Below, piece by piece: positions 12,401 to 22,569 of a DNA stretch of 64,000 nucleotides. The DNA comes from Sorghum bicolor. Its lineage: Eukaryota; Streptophyta; Magnoliopsida; Poales; Poaceae. Made by a program: the position numbers and the translations under genes. Within the stretch, counting starts at the first letter, position 1, and each line of letters begins with the position of its first letter. A model generated the notes under the pieces. It was not told where the DNA came from. It ran no database searches and worked only from the letters and a program-made list of their open reading frames with translations. The stretch lies in NCBI RefSeq assembly GCF_000003195.3, contig NC_012873.2, positions 10,377,894-10,441,893 of the forward strand, read 5' to 3'.

Positions 12401-15400
12401 GCGCGGGCGGCGCGGCCAGAGCGCGCGGGTGGCTGAAAGGTCCTTGTTTGATTTTGGTAATTGAGTGACAACTTAGGTGGACTAATAGTATTTATGTGAG
12501 ATACACATGAGATTAGTCCACAGGTGATTATGTGATGATGGAGGAGCTCATTGCATATGAGACATGACATGGAGTCATGCGACCAAGGTGGAGAAGATCA
12601 AGATGAGGCTTGGCTCGATGGACTGGTTGCAAGAGTGAAGGGCAAGTTGGAGGCTTTGAAGCGAGGGACCGCGTGTGACGGTGAAGCTTGAGCAAGACTT
12701 GGCGCCGATGGACCGAGGCAACGGTGAAGAGCAAGTGAGGTCAAGATCGATGAACCAATACGGTCACATGATGATATGAAGTGGATCATATCATTTGGTG
12801 ATTGGTTGGTGCATGTGTTGCATCAACATTGGAGGAGATGGAATGGAATGCGCAAGGCAAAGGTATAGCCTAGGACATTTCCATTTCACCGGTCATAGGT
12901 GTATAGAGAAGTTTATGACCGGATTTAGGATAGATGGCCGTACTATCAAGAGGGGCAAACTTGTTTGCATATCGGTCATCTAGTGCCACTTGAGCGATCT
13001 AACTTTACATACGTGTTAGGATCGAGTGGCGTGACAAGTTGAGAGGCTAACTCCTTTGGGAAAATGTTTGTGAAATTGCTAACACACATACACATGGTGG
13101 TATACACTTGGTGGTGTTGGCACATTTACAAAGGAGGTGGAGTTCCTAGGGTTGAGAGGGGTGTGGGTTCCTCTCTCCCTCCCGCCGAGCTTGTGAGGCG
13201 GAATTCGGCGCTTTTGAGAAAATTAAGTGTATATTTTCTATTGCGCCGATGGAAATTTTAGAGAAGTCGCGGGAGTGTTTTCTCACTCAGAAACACTCAC
13301 CGGACGCTGAGTGCGGAGGCACCGGACGCTAGCTTCAGAGTCCGGTGTGCTTGACCCTGCTAGGGTTAAGCACCGGACGCTCTGTGAGTGCGTCCGGTGT
13401 GAGGACGTTTTGTGACCCTCTCTGCGCATGGGTCCGGTGAGCACCGGTAGCGCTTAGCGTCCGGTGACCCTGCAGGTCTGCGGAGCTCTCTACGCACGGG
13501 TCTGGTGTGCACCGGACGCGTCCGGTGTGGACTAGTTGAGCGTCCGGTGGTGCTGTGTCAGGTGCGAGCGCGTGGTAGCCGTTGGCGGCAACGGTCGACT
13601 TCAAACGGCTAGTGACACGTGGCCGACACCTGAGCACCGGACGCTGGGGTTGAGCGTCCGGTGGCTCCCTGTGTGCGTCCGGTGCCCACGTGTTTTGCCC
13701 AGTGAAGGGGCAACGACTAGTTTAGCCCTTGGAGCTATAAATAGAAGTGGTGGCCGGCCTTGGCTGGTGCTGAGCACCCTTGGGACTTAGTGTCCATGCT
13801 TGGGGAGTGCTAGTGAAGTCTCTAACTCACATATGCTTGATAGTGATCATCCGATTGTGTGAGTGAGCAATTCTAGTGCGTTGCATTGAGAGATTGCATC
13901 GAGTGGCACTAGGTGTTCGTGTTGCAAGCAGGTGGGGCTTGTTACTCTTGGAGGTTGCCACCTCCTAGACGGCTTGGTGGCTTGTGACTCCGTCGAAGCA
14001 CGCAAGGAGATTGTGCGGTCTCCGGAGAAGAGATTGTGAGGGGTACGGTGCTCACCCCACGGGGATCGCGAAGAGCAACTCTAGTGGATTGCTTGTGGCT
14101 TGGAGGATCCCCATCTTGAGAGTGGATGTGCGGCACCCGCTGAGGGTTTGGCTTTGGAATGCCAATTAGCTCGTGATCCATCAAGTGGGTGTATCGCCAC
14201 AACGAGGACGTAGCTTGGTGGCAACCAAGTGAACCTCGGTAAAAATCACCGTGTCAACATTGTCTACTCTTCTCGGTGGTTTGCATTCGCTATACATGAG
14301 CTTGTATTTATATTCTTTATTTACTTGTTCTTGTGTAGTTGCTTTTGTAATTAGTTAAGCTTGTGTAGCTTGCTAGTTACCTTCTTGCTTGTGTAGCTAG
14401 AAGTAGTTCCCTTGCGTGGCTAATTCGGTTTGTGTAACCTTGTTAGTCACATTGCTTAGTTTGTGTAGCTAAGTAAGTTGCGCTCTCTAATTTGGCATTA
14501 GTTGCCTTGTTATTGAGCTTGCTAGTGAGCTTAGGCTTTGTGCGCTTTGCCTCACTAGTTTGTGTAGGAGCTCCCCCGGTTTGCAAAGTACTAGTTGCAT
14601 AGGTTTGTGTGACCTTGCTTCTAGAATTGGTTAGGTGAGCTCTTGCTAAGGTAGCACCTTGTTTTCTTGTTTAGGATCTTTTTAAAAGGTGCTAGAGAAC
14701 TTAGATAGAGGGGTGTAGTTTTGGCTAGACCGATAGTTTTAATTCCGCATTTGTTTCGGTTAGCCGGTGCGATAGTTTTTAAAAAGGACTATTCACCCCC
14801 CTCTAGTCCGCCATCTCGATCCTTCAGCGGCGCGGCCAGAGCGCGCGTCCCTGGCGGCTCGCGGCCCAGCGCGTGGCCCCGGTGCGGCCTGGCGGCACAG
14901 CGAGCCTGCCTCCCGCGACCCGGCCTCGGCGGCTCAGCGGTCACGCCCCTGCAGGGGGCGGAGTTTCGCGCGAAGGTGGGGCTGGAGGCGCCCACACGTC
15001 GGCATTCTTTCTCGTACGTCTTCAGGACGTCGGTGGCTCGGTCCGTCCTCACGCTCATCTTCAGGATGGCGGCGAGGTACTAGTGTGTTGTGCTCTGTGT
15101 ATTTGTTTGTGAATAAGATGGTACAAGCAGTGAGCATCAATTGAATCGATTTCCTACCTTCTTACCTTTAGCTCGGTCGAACTCGTGCTGATAACGTGTT
15201 AGAAATCGAATCATTGGATTGCTCACAATCATACTCACAACACAGGAATAAACACACATGGAGAGATGGGAGAAGAGGGAGCTATGTATTCACTTTCTTT
15301 CACTTCATCTTGTTCCTGGTTGTTCATGTTACAATGGTGAAAGGAGCCTCCTATTTATAGGAGAGGAGGCTGTACTTTGCTAGTGTGAAAGCTAAGACTT

Positions 15401-17330
15401 TTTCCTCCTCTTCATTTAATTGGCCACCACTCAAAGTCTCTTGTACACATTGCTTTTGGACTTTGATTCACAACAAGGGTGACTATTTTTCAAGTGGCTG
15501 AAACAAGCTCATTTCACACTATTCTATGCCCTTGGAAGTGCATCGATTGTGGCTGAAACTGCCTCAAACCATATGCAGTTTGGCTTTTGACTGATTGTGG
15601 CTGAAAATTAAGTTGGTTTTAAGCAAAATTGATATAATTGTTGTATGGGGTTTTATTGGGAAAAGATTGAAAAGGTTTATTCAACAAGATACTTGATAAA
15701 TCTAAAAATCGTCAATCTAGGAGAAATGTGGCTCCGCACCATCCAAATCCGACTAGGTTTTGTCTAGACCCTTCCTGCAACTTTTTATCAGGAATCCATT
15801 ACTGCTAAATTTCTGCGCTTCTGCAGTTGTGTCACTGACATTTTTATCAGGAATTCGTTTACTGCTAATTCCTGCGCTATTCTAGACTTCTGTTGCTGTT
15901 ACTACACTTTGGACAAATGTGCTTTCTGTAGTTGAATCTATGGTGTTTTTTTTTCCTTCTCAATAGATATCGATATTCCTTTGTCGAAGTGTCCATTTTT
16001 ATCTGCATTCTGTTTTTCATGACTGTCTGTATCTTTCTCAAACAGATCTTTCAGCCATGGATCCAGAGGAGGAGGTTAGAATATGCAGGACTAAAGCACG
16101 TAATGTCTGGAGTTCTAAGACATGCTCAGATGCACGTTTTTGGTCGTCTTCTTCATGAAGATGGAACACCGAATATACCTGTGATCGAGAAGTATGCCTT
16201 GACACCCACCTCATCTTTTAGCTGCTTTCACAAATGTGAACCTTTCAAAACCGAGATCCAAAAAAATAAATAAAATTGCAGGTTGTTTCATAAGATTGAT
16301 CTGGACAACGATGGAAGACTTGAACGCGGTGAACTGCAAGCTTTCATCATTGGTGTGAAGTTCGAAGATGTTGACTTGGATAGTAACCTAGCTGTAGATC
16401 AAGTCATGGCAGACTTCGATAGATCACATAATTTTGTCATTGAAAAGGGAGAGTTTATCGACGGGATCTTGAGGTGGCTAGAAGAAGCGAAACGCTCGGT
16501 GGTTACCTCCGGTTCCTACTCGAAGAAGTTTCTGCAAGATTTTCACACGGTACATTTTCAGTCCGAATGTTTATCAATGTATTTTGTTCTTCATGGGTAA
16601 TAGTTAAGTTGCATCAATCAACGACCTGTATTTTCTTTTTGCAGAGAACTAGGGATGAACATAATCTTCTGCTTGGAAATGATGATAACGATGTTGAAGC
16701 TATTGAAAATCCAACCTGGACGAGCTTTAAGGCCATTTCACTTTTACTCCTTGGAACTGCAATGGCAGCAGCATTTGCAGACCCACTTGTTGATGCTGTG
16801 CACGGTTTTTCAAACGCTACAAGCATCCCTTCGTTTTTCATCTCGTTCATTGCAATGCCCTTGGCTACCAATTCCAGTGAGGCTGTTTCAGCAATCATAT
16901 TCGCTAGCCGGAAGAAGCAGCGGACTCTGTCACTAACATTCTCTGAGGTATGTCTGTCAGCTGAATAAGTACCCAAAAAAATTGCATCTTTGTGAACACC
17001 TTTTGTTGCATCTCTGTCATAAGTTTCAGATATCCCCATGTGATTGTGTGCGATGCCATCCTTTTAATTAACCGCATGCAGGTCTACGGTGGGGTGACCA
17101 TGAACAACACGCTGTGCCTGGCCGTGTTCTTGGGCCTCGTCTACGTGCGGGGTTTGACGTGGGATTTCTCCTCGGAGGTCCTCATCATCTTCCTTGTCTG
17201 CACCATAATGGGACTCTTCACCAGCTTCCGGACAAACTTCCCACTCTGGACGTGTTTCGTGGCCTATCTGCTGTATCCTCTGTCCCTCGTCATCGTCTAC
17301 GTCCTTGACTACAAGTTCGGCTGGTCATAG
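450..17330 (+). CDS. NCL: EF-hand sodium/calcium exchanger-like protein (NCL), seven exons, 596 aa
   Basis: Exons: 450-903, 1801-1989, 2268-2449, 16046-16191, 16282-16549, 16645-16947, 17082-17330. All introns are GT-AG and the joined frame is open for 596 codons. I chose the ATG at 450, which gives a hydrophobic Leu-rich signal peptide. The first exchanger repeat (residues about 120-200) holds LPDAMLILVSGLSG and GMGLLAGS; the second (about 455-530) holds PLATNSSEA. Between them lie a canonical EF-hand loop at about 330-341 (DLDNDGRLERGE) and a poorer one at about 370-381 with Phe instead of Gly at position 6. This order is that of plant NCL proteins (Arabidopsis AtNCL, rice OsNCL), which exchange cations across vacuolar or plasma membranes and respond to Ca2+. 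Intron 3 is 13,596 bases, almost all of it a nested retrotransposon in antisense. Splice sites are inferred by eye. Confidence 0.92.
1231..1450. mobile_element. PIF/Harbinger-like MITE (CCTTGTTTA family) in NCL intron 1
   Basis: The ends CCTTGTTTAC and GTAAACAAGG are inverted repeats, and the interior has the hallmarks of the family seen about twenty times here (CACATCGAATCTTTAGAC, ACGAGACGAATCTTTT). It lies wholly within NCL intron 1. No clean target duplication survives. Confidence 0.75.
2531..2809 (-). repeat. 3' LTR of the intronic copia element
   Basis: This copy is 279 bp, the same length as the copy at 15197-15475, and differs from it by only a few bases. The near-palindrome CCTATTTATAGG near 2683-2694 supplies a TATAAATA box on the element's sense (minus) strand. 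A purine-rich tract on the minus strand immediately beyond it (2810-2820, CCAAGGGGGAG) fits the polypurine tract. Confidence 0.9.
3092..3979 (-). pseudogene. Copia reverse transcriptase C-terminus and RNase H, broken
   Basis: The minus strand encodes the end of copia RT from about 3979 (MGLQLEHLPEG, then KTPMVVRSLE) and, after a stop near 3472, RNase H with the family signatures EDNVACVAQM and TKHIAPKLFYPHELQ, ending NLADLLTKSLP. The stop falls between SWQSMK and TLVATSTN, where copia proteins normally have Gln, so it looks like a CAG to TAG change. The upstream part of RT was removed at 3982, where another element begins. Confidence 0.85.
3982..6071 (-). repeat. 3' LTR of the truncated Sirevirus-like element
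   Basis: It shares both ends (TGAAAGGTCCTAATATGGC and GGACTTTCA) and much of its length with the solo LTR at 45003-46937, and more distantly with the solo LTR at 12434-14826. The main difference lies in the GC-rich central block, where this copy has ACCGGAAGTTCCGGT-type palindromes. Confidence 0.85.
4985..5375. repeat. Cluster of ACCGGAAGTTCCGGT palindromes in the LTR
   Basis: About a dozen copies of the self-complementary core CCGGAACTTCCGG, or halves of it, lie within 390 bp, spaced irregularly and joined by TCAGACA or TATGGA spacers. Clustered LTR palindromes are known in Sireviruses; this motif could be a regulatory or protein-binding array. Confidence 0.85.
7113..7515 (-). pseudogene. 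RNase H remnant of the Sirevirus-like element
   Basis: The minus strand reads GSCCAQILWMKATLKDFG near 7499-7446, then LLCDNESAVKLTNNPVQHS, HIDVCHHFIRDHQQKG and QLADIFTKPLDEKRF, the usual copia RNase H order. It lacks the rest of pol and ends where the hAT element begins, so it is a non-functional fragment. Confidence 0.85.
7516..8340. mobile_element. Non-autonomous hAT transposon, 825 bp
   Basis: Terminal inverted repeats CAGGGGCGGAG and CTCCGCCACTG are flanked by a perfect 8-bp duplication CAGAGGAT (7508-7515 and 8341-8348), the target size of hAT transposases. It holds no transposase frame. The left flank is Sirevirus-like RNase H and the right flank is the first copia's RT, so it landed on an already rearranged junction. 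Confidence 0.9.
8341..9289 (-). pseudogene. Copia RT and integrase-RT hinge of the first element, broken
   Basis: The minus strand holds the acidic hinge between integrase and RT (about 9289-8957, with PEVENAPKV, QPEVEEVPEG), the RT start (WKAAIEAELCSLYE, VIPEGCKWV, KRNKHG at about 8870-8700) and the later RT motif SLYGLKQFGRMWFNRLSNF near 8460-8400. The pieces are in different frames with stops between them, so no protein can be made. The RT motifs after NRLSNFLLQ are lost at the hAT junction. Confidence 0.8.
10503..10899 (-). pseudogene. Copia gag nucleocapsid remnant with a CCHC zinc knuckle
   Basis: On the minus strand 10759-10718 encodes a perfect CX2CX4HX4C knuckle (CSRCGGMEHGFHNC), the RNA-binding motif of retrotransposon gag. 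It is preceded by a Lys/Arg-rich stretch, and the surrounding frames are interrupted. Its place between the 5' LTR and the hinge/RT fragments fits the order LTR-gag-pol on the minus strand. Confidence 0.75.
12434..14826 (+). mobile_element. Solo LTR of a Sirevirus-like copia, nested in the first copia
   Basis: The 2,393-bp segment starts TGAAAGGTCC and ends GATCCTTCA with no internal retrotransposon sequence. It is flanked by GTGGC (12429-12433) and GCGGC (14827-14831), a 5-bp duplication with one C-to-T difference. Its inner end (CTATTCACCCCCCTCTAG) matches the reverse complement of the LTRs at 3982 and 45003, so it is the same family in the opposite orientation. Solo LTRs arise by recombination between an element's two LTRs. 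Confidence 0.87.
13270..13690. repeat. GCGTCCGGTG / CACCGGACGC array in the solo LTR
   Basis: The decamer GCGTCCGGTG or its complement CACCGGACGC recurs more than ten times in both orientations within 420 bp. The same motif fills the matching part of the solo LTR at 45003-46937 (about 45925-46400). The related LTR at 3982 has a different palindrome there. Confidence 0.85.
15178..15194 (-). other. Primer-binding site region of the intronic copia
   Basis: Directly inside the 5' LTR on the minus strand is TTATCAGCACGAGTTCG. Its position and TATCAG core fit a priming site, but the match to initiator tRNA-Met (TGGTATCAGAGC) is partial. Confidence 0.5.
15197..15475 (-). repeat. 5' LTR of the intronic copia element
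   Basis: This 279-bp copy pairs with 2531-2809 and differs by only a few bases. It carries the sense-strand TATAAATA box near 15350-15361. It is followed by the right copy of the AGGGT duplication and then by unaltered NCL intron. Confidence 0.9.
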
Positions 17331-17445
17331 ACCTGCATGCCCGTCTGCTGCGGCTTAGCTTGTAACACATTACACATATGTTAATATATAACGTACGTAT
17401 ACATTATACGATAGGCAATACTGCAGGTTATGGCTTTGTTACCTA

Positions 17446-17769
17446 TTCCCTCAGTTCCAAATTATAAGGTCATCCTCAATGGGGTTTCATGATATAGTTC
17501 TAACGCATCTATATTTTGGAAACAATACAGAAGAGAGTTTATTCCCATGAAACTATCTCTATTTTTATAAAACTCTTATCACCTCTCTCTTTATTAATAT
17601 AGTGCCACATAATATTTATAAAATTTTGATGAAACACCATTGAGACTGGCCTAAAGTGTTTTCCCCTCATCTATATATACTGCTTTAATAACCATACTAA
17701 AATCTATACTAAAATCTATGAACTATACGCACAAAAACCGAAACATCTTATAATTTAGAACGAATGAAG
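17446..17769. mobile_element. Stowaway-like MITE interrupted by a second small MITE
   Basis: The outer element has ends CCTCAGTTCCAAATTATAAG and CTTATAATTTAGAACGAATG. Inside it, 17468-17651 (GGTCATCCTCAATGG to CCATTGAGACTGGCC) is flanked by TAA on both sides (17465-17467, 17652-17654), a PIF/Harbinger-type target. They lie just downstream of the NCL stop codon. Confidence 0.7.
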
Positions 17770-19690
17770 AAAAAACAAATGGTCTCTTTAATCGCTACTC
17801 TTTAATCCATAGGACTAAAGCCTTGCATACTAGTAGGAAACAACATTAGTCCCTATGATTGTGTTGTCACCACCACCAAAATCACTAATGTTTCTTGCTA
17901 GTTGCCATTATCCTTACACTAGGTTCACGAGAAAGATATTTTACCTTTGCAAGAAAAATGCTCTAGTTGAGGAGAAGAATACTCTAGGCTCAGAATTATA
18001 ACTACCATAATGTAGTTTAGAGTATTAATGTTTCAGTTTCATTGGAATAATATTACGTCTTCATGAGAGTATATTGTAGATTCTGAAGAATAATATTCTA
18101 AGACCAGGGGAATATTAATATTCGAGGTTCAGTACAATAATATTACAGAAGAAAAAGTACTGGTTCAAGGATATATTCTAGATTTAATGAATAATATTTT
18201 AAATTTAGGGTCAAAGAAAGGAAAATAAAATCTAGTTTACGAGAACCCTAGAGGCTTTATAGAGCCTTCTGCCTTCCAAAACTCTAGGTGGCTCGTGGAA
18301 AGTCCCCCCAGTCTGGTCGCATTTTTTCATTCTCACTTTCAGTGAGTCTTGTGCGGTGAAAATAACCATCTGATACCACAAGAAGTTTGGTTGGATTTTT
18401 TTAACTCTCGTGGTCAGATGGCCCCGAATTCAAGTTTAGTAAGTTTCAACCATGATCTAATAAGTAGGTTGTGGGAAGGGAGCTGGTCAGGGATGGAAAT
18501 AGATCAAATTTGCATAGAATCGGATCCAAATATCACCTTTTACTGTATTTTAATTTGAATTCAAATACAAACAAATATATTTTTTTGTACGAATACAAAA
18601 AGGATGTCTTGGATTTAGATTTCTATTCAGACATTTACTTAATTCAACTCAAAGTGCATATTACATGAATGGACTTTTACTACTAAGTTCGTCAATGACT
18701 AAATTAAAGTGAAATAAAATCAAAGTGCAGTTCTAATAATCTCCATTGTCAAAGTGAACTAAATTATAATGAATAATATTTTATAAAATGATATGTCAAG
18801 TGAAGAAATTCAAATACGAATACTAGGTAACAAATAGTCATTTTGCTTTATTATTTAATTAATGTTTCTGCAATCACAAAAATTTATATGGGTCTATAAC
18901 ATAGACAAAGATAGCTCATCAAAAATATTATAATTTTAAAATATTTACTAATAATTAAATATATCAATTAATCAATCAATATTTATATAATATTTATCAA
19001 TAAAATATAAATTATATAAAATAACTTGCATTAGTAAACAAATGAGTATTAAAATAATTTACAACAACAAATATACTATGTTTAAACTAAAGTAGAAGAT
19101 TACTAAAAATTAATTTAATCTTTTTTGTGATTAATAGTATTAAATTAATGTTTAAATGTATTTATAGAATACTATTAAATAGTTTGAAGGCATCATTAGT
19201 AATATAAAATTAAATGATTAGTCACTAACTATAGAAAGAAAACTTCAATTTAAATAGATTCATTATACTTTGTTTTTATATGGATAACTGTTAGATATTC
19301 TATATTTTTATAGAATATAGATCCGAAATCAAATAAAGAAAATACTAAAAATAAACTAGTATAAAGAGATACTCACTTTGTCCGTAAATATTTATCGTTT
19401 GCGCTTTCCAGATTAAATATATATTAAAAATATTAATATTTATGGTATATAATTAGTATCATCGGATAGATCTTTAAATCTAGTTTTTAATAAATTTATT
19501 TAGAGATATAAATATTATATATATTTTTCTAAAAATTGAGTTAAACTTATGGTATGTATATCAATAACGATAATTAATTATCTAGGGACTGAGAAATACG
19601 TCGAAGCTCAGCGCATGTTCTGGATAGTGAAACCCGAGGTCAACGTGTATGGAGACCCCGCGACAAAAAGAAACAGGCACCCATGCATAA
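17770..19690. other. AT-rich intergenic DNA without a recognisable gene
   Basis: The stretch is strongly AT-rich with many short imperfect repeats and no coding frame of note; 18349-18668 has only short frames with poor coding character. I see no gene, RNA gene or clear element. Confidence 0.6.
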
Positions 19691-20016
19691 CCCTGTTTAG
19701 TTAGTCACCTAAAATTTTTCCATTCATCCCATCGAATCTTTAGACACATGTATGGAACATTAAATGTAGATAAAAAAATAAACTAATTACACGGTTGAAA
19801 ATCGCGAGACGAATTTTTTAAGCCTAGTTACTCCATGATTAGCCTTAAGTGCTACAGTAACCCACATGTGTAATGATAGATTAATTATACTTAATAGATT
19901 TGTCTTGCAGTTTCATGACGAGCTATGTAATTTGTTTTTTATTAGTTTCTAAAAACCCTTTCCGACACATCTAATGTGATACCCAAAAAATTTTCATCCT
20001 CAATCTAAACAGGCCC
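19691..20016. mobile_element. PIF/Harbinger-like MITE, GGCCCTGTTTAG family
   Basis: It begins CCCTGTTTAG and ends CTAAACAGGCCC, and is flanked by TAA on both sides (19688-19690, 20017-20019). The interior matches the copies at 22225, 42965, 50938 and 51480. Confidence 0.8.
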
Positions 20017-20639
20017 TAAAGCTTTTGTTCAAGGTTCATGCTCCAGCTTCTCGCAGACTCCATTGGAGATTGGACCACCGACCACATAATGATTAGTAGT
20101 ACCAATCAAACGTGATCTGCATGGAGAAAAAGGATAATCAGAGCACATGCAACGCAAGGATAGTGACCAGTTCGGACTCTCATCCAGCTCCATGCCTAAC
20201 TCGTGACTCAAAGCTTTCTGTCTGTCACAGCCACAGCAGACCAGACCAGCACGACGACAAAGCTCGCTGTTTCTTAAACTACCTTCCTCCTATGCACCGA
20301 ATTCTCCGGCAAGCTGCACAGAATAATTCTCCTTTCCGACTCTCAAATTATAGCCTGTGTGATTACTCTACAAACTCTGTCACAAAGCACATATAGAATA
20401 GACTAGAGTTTTGTTTAGCTGAAAAAACCCTAAAGTGGAGCAGTTCTAGACAGACGCTTAAGCAATGCAGCATATGTACTCTTTCGACCAATCTCTGTTC
20501 ACACGAGCTATATATATATATCATGTTCCATGTATTTGTGTAATCTAATTTCGTTTTAGGTGATCATTTTTTTTATTTATCCCTTCACAAATCTCTGTTA
20601 CACCTGAATCCCATGATTCTATTCTAGGCGCATAGATGT

Positions 20640-21380
20640 TTTGTTTAGAGTGTTCAGCGGAATCTGACTCAGCTCACTATAATCGTGAGCTGACGGCTGT
20701 CGAGATTAGGTTCACTAGAGCCCACAACATACCAAAAGCCATAGGCCTCACTCAATGTAAAAAATTAACTCCTCCACCATTAATTGTCAACGTGAAACTA
20801 AACTTAACAATCTCCCCGCTCATACAAACATACCAAAAGTCATAGACCTAAGTCAACACAAAAGACTAGCTCTCTACCATAAATTATCCATGTGGGACTA
20901 AATTTAAACTTACCAATCACCCGTCACATAACTCTTCACATTATGTTCACATTGGATCCAACTCTTCACATCACATTACACTGTTTTGCGCTCCCCCACC
21001 CCCACCAATAATTAACAATCTCCGTCACATATTGGACCAACTCTTTACATCACACTACACTATGTTCACATTGGATACAACTTTTCACATCACACTACAC
21101 TATGTTGCGCTCCTCCACCATCAACTATCGATGTGGGACTAAAATTAACAACACTACACATGTGATCCGTGAGATTTTCTTAGTTTTTCGACCGACTCGC
21201 ATTGCCACAAGCTAGCGCTCATCAGGCACAGGTCCACCGGAGCCCACAACATAGCTAAGTCTTGGGTCTAACTCAGCCCAAAAGACTGATTTAATAGGTG
21301 AGGATTGTCTCGTCTTATATGTTGTGCTCTTCCATCATCAATTATCGATGTGAGATTAAACTTAACATTGTTTCCCTAAT
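20640..21380. repeat. Degenerate direct repeats, intergenic
   Basis: Short units recur several times: CCACAACATA with CATAGGCCTC/CATAGACCTA, CAACTCTTCACATCACA, and ATGTGGGACTAAA. They do not form an even tandem array and have no coding frame. This may be the decayed remains of an element, but I cannot name it. Confidence 0.55.
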
Positions 21381-21999
21381 AAAGAGTTCTGTTCCATGTG
21401 AACAAACTTTTAATTAAGATATAAACGACGGCGGTCGTGAAGATTACCCATACAAACCATGCGACGTCATGTTTTCAGCTCAATCATTTTTGCATAAGCG
21501 GTTAGTCTTGCTTGCTAAAAGTCAAGGAAGCAGTTTTTTTTTCCTTACATGAATGACGTCACCCATTGGGCGCCTTCGACTGCATGAATAACGTCAGACC
21601 GCCGACCTTCGCTGTTTCAAACATTGCGGTTAAATAATAGGATAGCGGTCGTTAAAGTCTCGGAGTTTTGGTGTGAGAGTGTGACCGTGTGACCTAGTAT
21701 CCCCAGCCGTACCTAGTGACTCTATTTTCTTTATCAAAAGCAGATAATACTTCTTAAAAAAAATAATTCTCAATTATTAACTGTATTAGGTGTACAGAAT
21801 TCATTGCCCAATAAACTTTCACTTGAATTCTATGATTTGTGCATTTTTTTTGTTCCTCCTTGTAAAGTTTTGTTCCACCAAAAGTGCATTTTTTTAGTGA
21901 AGTGTACAAAATTCCATTTTCATGTATATATAATATTTTTCCACCCAAACAAACTTTTATGTTAAGTAGATAACTTAAGATTATGAGAAAAATTTACAG

Positions 22000-22215
22000 A
22001 CGGTCTTTCAACTTGGCTCAAGGTGTCATCTGCCAAGTTTAGAGACCTGGATGACATCTTCTGCCAAGTTTAAGAACCTGCGATAATCACCTTGAAAGTT
22101 TAGAGACTTGGAGGATAATATTTGCCAAGTTTAGAGACTCATATCATAAATATCACTTTAAAAGCTCAAGGACCTAGATAACACTTTGATCCAAGTTGAG
22201 GAACGGCCGATAAAT
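22000..22215. repeat. Short tandem-like repeats around GCCAAGTTTAGAGAC
   Basis: The phrase CCAAGTTTAGAGAC or close variants occurs about five times with ACCTGGATGACA-like spacers. There is no open frame, and the origin is unknown. Confidence 0.55.
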
Positions 22216-22224
22216 TTTCTCTAA

Positions 22225-22569
22225 GGCCCTGTTTAGTTTTCACCCAAAATTTTTTCATCCATCCCATCGAATCTTTGGACACATGTATGGAACATTAAAT
22301 ATAGATAAAAAAATAAACTAATTACACAGTTTAGTTGAGAATCGAGAGACGAATCTTTTAAGCCTAGTTACTCCATGATTAGCCTTAAGTGCTACAGTAA
22401 CCCACCTATGCTAATGACAGATTAATTATGCTTAATAAATTTGTCTTGCAGTTTCCTGACGAGCTATGTAATTTGTTTTTTTATTAGTTTCTAAAAACCT
22501 CTCCCGACATCCTTCCGACACATCTGATGTGACACCTAAAAAATTTTCATCCTCCATCTAAACAGTGCC
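22225..22569. mobile_element. PIF/Harbinger-like MITE, GGCCCTGTTTAG family
   Basis: Ends GGCCCTGTTTAG and CTAAACAGTGCC are flanked by TAA on both sides (22222-22224 and 22570-22572). It lies about 420 bp before the P450 start. Confidence 0.85.

Larger units (their letters stand above)
2531..15475 (-). mobile_element. Ty1/copia LTR retrotransposon, inactive, inside NCL intron 3
   Basis: Two 279-bp LTRs (2531-2809 and 15197-15475) begin TGTTAG and end ACAACA on the + strand, flanked by a perfect 5-bp duplication AGGGT (2526-2530 and 15476-15480). The coding remnants (gag knuckle, integrase-RT hinge, RT, RNase H) all lie on the minus strand, so the element is antisense to NCL. It is inactive: frames are broken, a stop replaces Gln before the TLVATSTN motif near 3470, and an RT segment of perhaps 200 bp is missing where other elements inserted. 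Of its 12.9 kb, about 6.7 kb is nested DNA (3982-8340 and 12434-14826). The interior carries an unusual set of small hairpins, described under findings. Confidence 0.93.

Noticed and set aside
16992..17081. Upstream extension of NCL exon 7 as an open frame
   Set aside because: It reads through intron 6; the CAG acceptor at 17079-17081 gives the family sequence VYGGVTMNNT directly after exon 6.
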